Assembly: GCA_946406435.1 (NCBI GenBank)
Contig: CAMJKP010000020.1
Span: 1-50,147, forward strand
Direction: 5' to 3'
Source of the DNA: an uncultured Prevotellaceae bacterium
GTDB lineage: Bacteria > Bacteroidota > Bacteroidia > Bacteroidales > Bacteroidaceae
Length of the DNA: 50,147 bases
In this document: piece after piece, positions 25,765 to 32,139 of the stretch
Numbering within the stretch: position 1 is the stretch's first letter
How the letters are laid out: every line of letters starts with the position of its first letter
Notes under the pieces: model-generated
Told to the model about the DNA's origin: nothing
What the model saw: only the letters and a program-made list of their open reading frames with translations
The model's database searches: none
Made by a program: the position numbers and the translations under genes

Positions 25765-26598
25765 ATGGATTGGTTACAGGCATTAATCCTTGGTCTTGTC
25801 CAGGGTTTTACAGAGTATCTTCCAGTTAGCTCAAGCGGTCATCTGGAGTTGGGTAAGATTATTCTCGGTCCAGAGGCAGAGGCTGGCGGACTTACATTCG
25901 ATATTGTAGTTCACGTTGCTACGGTTCTAAGTACTCTCGTTATCTTGTGGAGAGAGGTGATTTGGATATTCGCAGGTCTGTTCCGTCGTGACAATCGTGT
26001 GAACGATGAACAGAAGTATGTCATCAATATCCTTATCTCTATGATTCCTGTCGGAATTGTCGGACTCTTCTTCAAGGATTATATTGAGTCTCTCTATGCA
26101 AATAATGTGATTGTGGTTGTTGGATACTGTCTGCTCGTGACCGCATTCCTTCTTGCCCTCACTCATTTCTACACACCAAGAGAGAAGGATAAGATTTCTC
26201 CTCTGCATGCATTTATCATCGGTATTGCTCAGGCTTGTGCCGTTCTTCCTGGACTTTCACGTTCTGGCTCTACAATTGCCACCGGACTTCTCCTTGGCAA
26301 CAGCCGCAAGAACCTCGCACAGTTCTCATTTCTGATGGTTATCCCACCTATTCTTGGTGAGGCTCTCTTGGACTTCAAGCATATCTTCGCTCCTTCTGCA
26401 GAATATCTTGCAGAACATGGTGGTGAGGCAGCTGCAGTTCCTGCAAGTTCACTTATCGTAGGTTTTATTGCTGCCTTCATCAGCGGATGTATCGCTTGTA
26501 AGTGGATGATTGCCCTTGTGAAGAAGTGCAAGCTCATATACTTTGCTATCTACTGTGCAATTGTTGGTGCTATCGCGCTGTATTGCAGCACACTTTAA
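25765..26598 (+). CDS. uppP: Undecaprenyl-diphosphatase UppP (BacA)
   Basis: UppP removes a phosphate from undecaprenyl diphosphate, recycling the lipid carrier for peptidoglycan and surface polysaccharides. The 277-residue integral membrane protein carries both family motifs: [20 protein letters not shown] (residues 10-29; with the key glutamate E17) and the [17 protein letters not shown] loop with the catalytic arginine near residue 165. It follows DUF3098 after 4 bp and precedes truB by 11 bp, so the four genes form one operon. Confidence 0.96.
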   Translation: MDWLQALILGLVQGFTEYLPVSSSGHLELGKIILGPEAEAGGLTFDIVVHVATVLSTLVILWREVIWIFAGLFRRDNRVNDEQKYVINILISMIPVGIVGLFFKDYIESLYANNVIVVVGYCLLVTAFLLALTHFYTPREKDKISPLHAFIIGIAQACAVLPGLSRSGSTIATGLLLGNSRKNLAQFSFLMVIPPILGEALLDFKHIFAPSAEYLAEHGGEAAAVPASSLIVGFIAAFISGCIACKWMIALVKKCKLIYFAIYCAIVGAIALYCSTL

Positions 26599-26609
26599 AA
26601 CAATTGTAA

Positions 26610-27440
26610 ATGGTAAATTGTACATCCAAAAGATGTCTGGATTTCCAGCAAGGAGAATTTATCTACTTCAACAAACCTTACGGAATGTCGAGCTTCGGGG
26701 CACTTGCCTTTGTGCGTACTCGCATTTCACAAAGGGTGGATGTGAAAAGAGTGAAGACCGGTCATGCCGGAACTCTCGACCCTCTTGCAACTGGTGTGCT
26801 GATTCTTTGTACAGGTAAGGCTACAAAGCAGATAGAGTCGCTTCAGCTTAACGACAAGGAATATACCGCCACCTTGCAGTTTGGTGCTACTACTCCGAGC
26901 TTTGACATGGAATATACGGTTGACCACACCTATCCTAAGCGTCATATCACCCGTGAGAAAGTGGAGGAGGCTCTAAAGCAGTTTGTCGGCGATATAATGC
27001 AGGTGCCACCTGTATTTTCTGCTTGCAACGTGAACGGAAAGCGTGCCTACGAGCTTGCAAGAAAGGATAAGGAGGTTGAGCTTCAGCCAAAGCAGGTAAG
27101 AGTGGATGAGATAGAGCTTCTTGACTTTAACGACGAACTCAAGCAGGCGAGAATAAGGGTGGTGTGCGGAAAAGGCACTTATATCCGTTCTCTTGCACGA
27201 GACATAGGCGAGGCTCTGGATAGTGGTGCTTATCTCACGGCTCTTTGCAGAACCCGTCTCGGAGATGTGAGAATAGAAGATTGCCATACCATAGACAACT
27301 TTCAGGAATGGCTTGATGCTCAAGAGGTTGCTCCATACGTTGAGTGCGTTCAGAATCCTCCGGGAACAGGTAAAAAGAAGAATAAAAAGAAGAGGAAGAG
27401 ACCTCTCCCCCCGTCCTCTCCCATAGAGAGGGAAGTCTGA
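26610..27440 (+). CDS. truB: tRNA pseudouridine(55) synthase TruB with element-encoded C-terminus
   Basis: TruB converts U55 of tRNA to pseudouridine. The 276-residue protein has the catalytic motif KTGHAGTLDPLATGVL with the nucleophile D57, plus GKATKQIESLQLNDKEYTA and the C-terminal CGKGTYIRSLARDIG. The last residues after the basic linker GKKKNKKKRKR are PLPPSSPIEREV, and these and the stop codon come from the left arm of a family A palindrome (27399 on). Loss or replacement of the native tail is likely; it is not part of the catalytic core. It precedes queA by 147 bp of palindrome sequence. Confidence 0.95.
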   Translation: MVNCTSKRCLDFQQGEFIYFNKPYGMSSFGALAFVRTRISQRVDVKRVKTGHAGTLDPLATGVLILCTGKATKQIESLQLNDKEYTATLQFGATTPSFDMEYTVDHTYPKRHITREKVEEALKQFVGDIMQVPPVFSACNVNGKRAYELARKDKEVELQPKQVRVDEIELLDFNDELKQARIRVVCGKGTYIRSLARDIGEALDSGAYLTALCRTRLGDVRIEDCHTIDNFQEWLDAQEVAPYVECVQNPPGTGKKKNKKKRKRPLPPSSPIEREV

Positions 27441-27568
27441 TATTAATAACATCGGAGTATGTGCCAGCCGTAAGGCGAAAAAAATAGCAATAAGAATGAA
27501 ATAATACAACCGATCCTCCATTGTCGAATCGGCTCCCTCCCTACGGGGGAGGGCGGGGGGAGAGGCCG
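27399..27568. repeat. Palindromic element family A at the truB/queA junction
   Basis: The left arm AGACCTCTCCCCCCGTCC carries the 33-bp insertion type (ATTAATAACATCGGAGTATGTG) and the right arm (27530-27568) is the 39-bp CGGCTCC to GAGAGGCCG form. The element supplies the last codons and stop of truB and ends 20 bp before the queA ATG. Confidence 0.86.
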
Positions 27569-27587
27569 TTTTTTTATTTATATATAG

Positions 27588-28784
27588 ATGAAACTTTCTA
27601 ATTTCAAATTCAAACTCCCTGAGAGTCAGATAGCTATCTATCCGCACTCTATAGAGCGTACTGTAACTAATTCAGCAGGCGAGACTACTACTTTTCAGCT
27701 CAAGCGTCCGGACGAGGCAAGACTGATGGTGCTTCACAAGAAGTCACAAAAGATCGAGATGTACAAGACGGACGAAAAGGGCAAGCCTATCCTTGATGCT
27801 GATGGCAAGAAGCAGTTCATCATGTGTAAGGATATTGTGAATTACTTCACAGAGGGTGATACGTTCATCTTCAACGATACCAAGGTGTTCCCTGCTCGTC
27901 TTTGGGGTACTAAGGAGAAGACTGATGCCAAGATTGAGGTGTTCCTTCTTCGTGAACTCAATGCCGAGATGCGCCTTTGGGATGTCCTTGTTGAACCTGC
28001 AAGAAAGATTCGTATAGGCAATAAGCTTTTCTTTGACGACACTAACACTATGGTTGCCGAGGTTATCGACAACACGACAAGCCGTGGTCGTACCCTCCGT
28101 TTCCTCTATGAGTGTCCTCATGACGAGTTCAAGCGCGAGCTTTATAGCTTGGGCGAGGCTCCACTTCCTCGATATATTTTAGAGCATAAGGGAGCTGATG
28201 GTAAGAGAGACCGTGTGGCAACAGAGGAGGATCACGAGGATTTCCAGTGTATCTTTGCTAAGAACGAAGGTGCTGTAACAGCTCCTGCAACTGGTCTTCA
28301 CTTCTCTCGTGAGATGATGAAGAGAATGGAGATTATCGGTATCAATTCTGCATTTATTACTCTGCATTGTGGTCTTGGCAACTTCCATGAGATTGAGGTT
28401 GAGGACCTTACAAAGCACAAGATGGACTCTGAGGAGATGTTTGTTTCTGCAGAGGCTTGTAAGCTCGTAAACGAGACAAAGCTTGCAGGTCATCATGTTT
28501 GTGCTATCGGTACAAGCGTTGTGAAGGCAACTGAGAGTGCCGTTGGTACTGACGGTATGATGAAGGAGTTTGAGGGCTGGACAAATAAGTTCATCTTCCC
28601 TCCATACGACTTCGGACTTGCTGACTGTATGATGGCTAATTTCTATCAGTCAGAGTCTCCTATGGTTATGGAGATTGCGGCATTCGGTGGCTATGACCTC
28701 GTGATGAAGGGCTATAAGCTTGCTGTCGATAACGGCTATAAATTTGGCTGTTTCGGTGATGCGATGCTGATTATAAACGACTAG
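27588..28784 (+). CDS. queA: S-adenosylmethionine:tRNA ribosyltransferase-isomerase QueA
   Basis: QueA makes epoxyqueuosine from preQ1-modified tRNA using the ribosyl group of SAM. The 398-residue protein shows LSNFKFKLPESQIAIYP at the start, FNDTKVFPARLWGTKEKT, VEVFLLREL-type strands, the GEAPLPRYI motif, the APATGLHFS segment and LHCGLGNFHEIEVEDL. The length exceeds the E. coli form by about 40 residues, with an inserted N-terminal segment common in the phylum. No preQ1-type leader is visible; the upstream gap is palindromic element. Confidence 0.96.
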   Translation: MKLSNFKFKLPESQIAIYPHSIERTVTNSAGETTTFQLKRPDEARLMVLHKKSQKIEMYKTDEKGKPILDADGKKQFIMCKDIVNYFTEGDTFIFNDTKVFPARLWGTKEKTDAKIEVFLLRELNAEMRLWDVLVEPARKIRIGNKLFFDDTNTMVAEVIDNTTSRGRTLRFLYECPHDEFKRELYSLGEAPLPRYILEHKGADGKRDRVATEEDHEDFQCIFAKNEGAVTAPATGLHFSREMMKRMEIIGINSAFITLHCGLGNFHEIEVEDLTKHKMDSEEMFVSAEACKLVNETKLAGHHVCAIGTSVVKATESAVGTDGMMKEFEGWTNKFIFPPYDFGLADCMMANFYQSESPMVMEIAAFGGYDLVMKGYKLAVDNGYKFGCFGDAMLIIND

Positions 28785-28824
28785 ACCCCTATCTCGTCAA
28801 GGGAGAAGAGAGATTCCAATAGAT

Positions 28825-29337
28825 ATGCAAATCATCATTTATGGTAGTCTGTATGGCTCTACAAAGCGATATGCCGAGCACTTGTCGGAGATTACGGGGA
28901 TAGAAGCCGTTTCCTTCAAGGATGCAAAGGATATTGCGAAGTATGACAGGATTATCTATATGGGTGCTCTTTTTGCCGGGAGTGTCTTGGGATTAAGGAA
29001 AACAGCCAGTAGGATGTCTGTCGGACAAAAGCTGACAATCATTACTGTTGGTATGGTTGATCCTGCTGATCCAGAGAATATTGAGTATATTCGTCGTTCT
29101 ATAAAGGACAGAGTTCCGTCGCATCTCTATGACGAAACGCAGATATACCATCTCCGTGGTGCTATTGATTACAGTAATCTCACCCTAAAACATAGGATGA
29201 TGCTATCTGTAATCCATTGGAAAATCTCGAAGATGCCAGAGGAAAAGCTTAATGTCGAGTCAAAGACTATTCTTTCTATCTACGGCAAAAAACTTGACTG
29301 TGTTGATTTCAAATCATTGGATAAGATAGATTTATGA
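28825..29337 (+). CDS. Flavodoxin-domain protein
   Basis: This 170-residue protein has a flavodoxin-like fold: the FMN phosphate loop is YGSLYGSTKRYAEHLSE, followed by DRIIYMGALFAGSVLGLRKTA and the strand KLTIITVGMVDP. The architecture is like HemG-type or other flavodoxin-domain proteins that lack a membrane anchor. The C-terminal half (LKHRMMLSVIHWKISKMPEEKLN) is similar to the HemG-like families. The substrate is not readable. Its stop overlaps the folK start by four bases (ATGA). Confidence 0.83.
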   Translation: MQIIIYGSLYGSTKRYAEHLSEITGIEAVSFKDAKDIAKYDRIIYMGALFAGSVLGLRKTASRMSVGQKLTIITVGMVDPADPENIEYIRRSIKDRVPSHLYDETQIYHLRGAIDYSNLTLKHRMMLSVIHWKISKMPEEKLNVESKTILSIYGKKLDCVDFKSLDKIDL

Positions 29338-29837
29338 GTATAGAGCAGAATAGCAGCGAAAATGTGAATGAGGTCTTTGGGCATTCCGGCTCCCTCCCTA
29401 CGGGGGAGGGCGGGGGGAGAGGCCTTCATACTGTCTATTTCTCTCTTGGCTCAAATCTTGGCAACAAGCGCGAGAACTTAAACAAAGCTATAAAACTAAT
29501 GGAAGAGCAGATTGGCGTGTTAGTACGTCAGTCTGCTTTTCTCGCTACAGAGCCTTGGGGCTTTCAGTCGGATAACTCATTTGTAAATGCCGCTATCTGT
29601 ATGGAGACAGAGCTTGATCCGTTTGAGGTTCTTGAAAGAACTCAGAAGATAGAGCGTGAGATGGGTAGAACTATGAAATCCACCAATGGAGAATATCACG
29701 ACAGAATTATTGATATTGATATTCTTCTCTTTGACGACCTGAAGATAAACACTCCTCGTCTCACTATCCCCCATCCGCTAATGTCACAAAGGGATTTTGT
29801 CATGATTCCGTTGAGGGAGATACTTCTTTCCGAATAG
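29334..29837 (+). CDS. folK: HPPK (FolK) with an element-encoded N-terminal insertion
   Basis: FolK pyrophosphorylates 6-hydroxymethyl-dihydropterin in folate synthesis. The core starts at VYFSLGSNLGNKRENL (about residue 34) and holds RQSAFLATEPWG, NAAICMETELDP and the active-site DRIIDIDILLFDD. Typical HPPK proteins begin almost at the SLGSNLG strand, so the first 33 residues are extra. Residues about 18-31 (SGSLPTGEGGGRG) come from a 39-bp family A arm in frame. The start ATG overlaps the flavodoxin-like gene; an element-free start would not be available within this frame until the core. Confidence 0.94.
   Translation: MSIEQNSSENVNEVFGHSGSLPTGEGGGRGLHTVYFSLGSNLGNKRENLNKAIKLMEEQIGVLVRQSAFLATEPWGFQSDNSFVNAAICMETELDPFEVLERTQKIEREMGRTMKSTNGEYHDRIIDIDILLFDDLKINTPRLTIPHPLMSQRDFVMIPLREILLSE
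29386..29424. repeat. Palindromic element family A, single 39-bp arm inside folK
   Basis: CGGCTCCCTCCCTACGGGGG to GAGAGGCC is almost identical to the right arms at 25483 and 33495. It adds 13 codons and keeps the frame. Confidence 0.85.
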
Positions 29838-29898
29838 TTCTGCGTTGCGTGTATAAAAACTTTTTTTGAAACTGACTTCGATATCTTGTAGAAGTACC

Positions 29899-30038
29899 TC
29901 CGTTTCTCCTTCGCTCTTCTTTCGCTTCTCCTCCGTTCATTCTCTAGTTAATAAGCGAAGGCAGAGGGGAAGCATAAGGGCGGAAAATGGGACTTACATG
30001 GGACTTACTACGGACTTACTTGGGAGCTACATGGGAGT
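29899..30038 (+). repeat. Composite repeat with GGACTTAC units, copy 2
   Basis: TCCGTTTCTCCTTCGC at 29899 and ATGGGACTTACATGGGACTT near 29985-30005 match the complement of 9480-9588 in order. It sits between the stop codons of the convergent folK and the 294-residue secreted protein gene. Confidence 0.65.
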
Positions 30039-30045
30039 AGCAAGT

Positions 30046-30930
30046 TCAATAGTTCAAGATGAAATTCTCTTCTTTTAGATTAATAATCACTTTGCGACCT
30101 TTATTGTCTGATAAACTTATAATTGAGATTGGTTGAAGTGATTGGTCTTTCAGCTCATGTAATTTATCGTCAATTAGAGCATAGGTTCTGTTTTTGCCGT
30201 TTAGCGTGTAACTATACATTTTTATACTGCCAGATATTTTTGCAATTTGATGTTTGCTACTTGGCTCTTTAATGTTAGAGACATACAGAGTCTTTGAAAG
30301 AAAATCCTCAGAGTTTTGGGTGTAGTAAATATTGCCAGATTGATCCATAGAAAAGTCTGGACAATCCTTAATGAATCTTGTCAAAGTCTTTCTCTTTTTA
30401 TCAAAAACATACAAGTCATATTGTACGGAGATAAGATAAAAATCCTCAAATGAGAATATTGTTGAAATTTGCCACTCCATTTCCTCTGGATGACAAGGGG
30501 CCGTTTGACGGAAAGCAATCTTACCGTCAACGTAATACATTATATTGACCTTTTCGTAAGAAGAATCAATCTCTGCTACAATAATATCATTATCTCCAAT
30601 ATAGAAATTATCAATATTAAATTTTGTTCTAAGGAGAATAGAATCTTTATTGTTTCCTTTGGAAAGATGTATTTTCTTTATTGTATTCTTGTCGCAATAG
30701 TATAGGACATCGTTCAAAACTTTTGCTTCAATAGAGAAAAGTGAATCTGTTTGATTTGTTTGGGAATTCCAGAAATACACATTCTTTTCTTTCTCCTCAC
30801 TATCTGTATGAGTAGAATATATTACACAAGGTGAGTTTGATGACATAAATTCACCTTTGAAAGTCTTTGTATTTTGGGCAACTGATGGAATTGCAAATAG
30901 CATCAGTAATAATGTGATGATTGTCTTCAT
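30046..30930 (-). CDS. Secreted hypothetical protein, possibly beta-propeller-like
   Basis: This 294-residue protein has a signal peptide (MKTIITLLLMLFAIPSVAQ). The mature part alternates beta strands and turns with recurrent aromatic and charged pairs (NVYFWNSQTNQ, YYCDKNTIKKI, YDLYVFDKKRK, GNIYYTQNSED), which suggests a repeated beta architecture. No known motif is recognised. A promoter (TTTG and TATCTTTG on the minus strand, 30983-30986 and 30956-30963, spacing 19) lies 25 bp upstream. Function unknown. Confidence 0.76.
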   Translation of the reverse strand: MKTIITLLLMLFAIPSVAQNTKTFKGEFMSSNSPCVIYSTHTDSEEKEKNVYFWNSQTNQTDSLFSIEAKVLNDVLYYCDKNTIKKIHLSKGNNKDSILLRTKFNIDNFYIGDNDIIVAEIDSSYEKVNIMYYVDGKIAFRQTAPCHPEEMEWQISTIFSFEDFYLISVQYDLYVFDKKRKTLTRFIKDCPDFSMDQSGNIYYTQNSEDFLSKTLYVSNIKEPSSKHQIAKISGSIKMYSYTLNGKNRTYALIDDKLHELKDQSLQPISIISLSDNKGRKVIINLKEENFILNY

Positions 30931-30955
30931 TTGGCATGAAAAAGAAAAACTGTGG

Positions 30956-31043
30956 CAAAGATATAAACTTTTCTTTATATCACAAAGAGAATGGTGTTTT
31001 TTATGGATTTATTTTGCTGTATGGGGATTTTTGTTTACTTTTG
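30956..31043. promoter_or_regulatory. Divergent promoters between the secreted protein and YcxB-like genes
   Basis: On the minus strand TTTG (30983-30986) and TATCTTTG (30956-30963) are 19 bp apart. On the plus strand TTTG (31013-31016) and TACTTTTG (31036-31043) are also 19 bp apart. Each points at its own flanking gene. Confidence 0.72.
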
Positions 31044-31075
31044 TACTCGGTTTTTATATTATTGATATTTAAGTT

Positions 31076-31567
31076 ATGCAAGAAACTCCATTATTTACGA
31101 TTAGATACTATAATAGTGTTGAACTGATGTTCGACTATACGAAACTGTTGCCTGCTTATAAGCGGACAATAAGGAACTATCGCATTGTGAGTATTTTTTG
31201 TGTGATAATGCTTGTGCTGAATTTCCTTCTTAATGGGAGCGATGTGGATTGGGTAATGCAGGGCTTTTGGCTGTTGTTTTCTGGGTATGTTTTTGTTGTT
31301 CCTTTATTGGTTAAGAACCGTGTTGGGAGACAATTCAAAAAAGACCCTACTCATGCAAATGAAAATGTGATGACGATATTTGAAGATCGTATTGAAATTG
31401 ATAATAAGGTTTCTCATGCTTCAATGGCGTATGAGGGGATTCTTCGTATTGCAGAGACATCTATTGGAGTTCATTTGTTTTTCTCTGACGTAAAGGCTCT
31501 GTGCATTCCGCAAGAGGCTATTCCTGAGCAGGCAATAGAGTTTTTGAGGAAGAAAATCGCGATATAA
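31076..31567 (+). CDS. YcxB-like membrane protein
   Basis: This 163-residue protein has two membrane helices (about residues 41-58 and 68-83) followed by a cytoplasmic PH-like domain (ENVMTIFEDRIEIDNKV, MAYEGILRIAETSIGVHLFF, ALCIPQEAI). This layout fits the YcxB-like family. The role of that family is unknown. It has its own promoter, and rpsO follows with a separate promoter. Confidence 0.8.
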   Translation: MQETPLFTIRYYNSVELMFDYTKLLPAYKRTIRNYRIVSIFCVIMLVLNFLLNGSDVDWVMQGFWLLFSGYVFVVPLLVKNRVGRQFKKDPTHANENVMTIFEDRIEIDNKVSHASMAYEGILRIAETSIGVHLFFSDVKALCIPQEAIPEQAIEFLRKKIAI

Positions 31568-31646
31568 GATGACTCGTTAAATGTTAAAATTGCGTATTTA
31601 CAAGCAAAATATCAAGTCTTTATTCTTTATTCTTGAGAAAAATTGC

Positions 31647-31775
31647 TAACTTTGCACCCGCAAATGAAAATTTGCTGCATTCGATGATGGCAAACCGCGT
31701 CAGTGATTAGACGTAATGCATCAGAAGGATGTAATAAAAATTTATTATTAATCACATTAATTTTTCTTTTACATT
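31647..31775 (+). promoter_or_regulatory. rpsO promoter box and structured leader
   Basis: TAACTTTG (31647-31654) fits the -7 box; a -33 box is not clear. The leader of about 110 nt can form two short hairpins: GCGTC/GACGT (31698-31714) and GCATC AGAAG GATGT (31718-31732). S15 controls its own mRNA through leader structures in several phyla, so an autoregulatory site is possible here. Confidence 0.5.
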
Positions 31776-32045
31776 ATGTATTTGGATTCAGCCAAGAAGA
31801 CTGAGATCTTCGGTCAGTACGGTAAGTCAGCTACTGACACAGGTTCTGCAGAGAGCCAGATCGCTCTCTTCACATTCCGTATCAAGCACCTTACAGAGCA
31901 CCTTAAGGAGAACCATAAGGATTACAAGACTGCTCGTAGTCTTACAATGCTCGTAGGTAAGCGTCGCGCTCTCCTCGACTACCTCAAGGATCGTGACATC
32001 AACCGCTACCGTACTATCATCAAGGCTCTCGGTCTGCGTAAGTAA
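31776..32045 (+). CDS. rpsO: 30S ribosomal protein S15
   Basis: S15 binds 16S rRNA early in assembly of the small-subunit platform. The 89-residue protein matches the family over its length: TGSAESQIALFTFRIKHLTEHLKEN, the conserved HKDYKTARSLTMLVGKRRALLDYL and the C-terminal RYRTIIKALGLRK. It has its own promoter and a terminator directly downstream, so it is a single-gene unit. Codon use is strongly biased, as expected of a highly expressed gene. Confidence 0.98.
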   Translation: MYLDSAKKTEIFGQYGKSATDTGSAESQIALFTFRIKHLTEHLKENHKDYKTARSLTMLVGKRRALLDYLKDRDINRYRTIIKALGLRK

Positions 32046-32069
32046 TCTCTTACAAGCGCAAAAGGATGG

Positions 32070-32118
32070 ATCTCCAGCAAGGCATCACTCAAAAAGGATG
32101 TCATGTTGGAGATTTTTT
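32070..32118 (+). terminator. rpsO terminator
   Basis: ATCTCCAGCA (32070-32079) pairs with TGTTGGAGAT (32104-32113) with one wobble, and an inner CATC/GATG extends it. A run of six T follows. The fkp ATG lies 22 bp further on. Confidence 0.75.
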
Positions 32119-32139
32119 ATTAAACAGGCCATATCTATT

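Noticed and set aside
27441..27587. preQ1 riboswitch before queA
   Set aside because: The gap is family A palindrome and a short T-rich stretch; no preQ1-type pseudoknot is seen.
31993..32139. Fkp start at 31993
   Set aside because: That frame overlaps rpsO and passes through its terminator; MKKLLSLPPNL at 32140 is the natural start.
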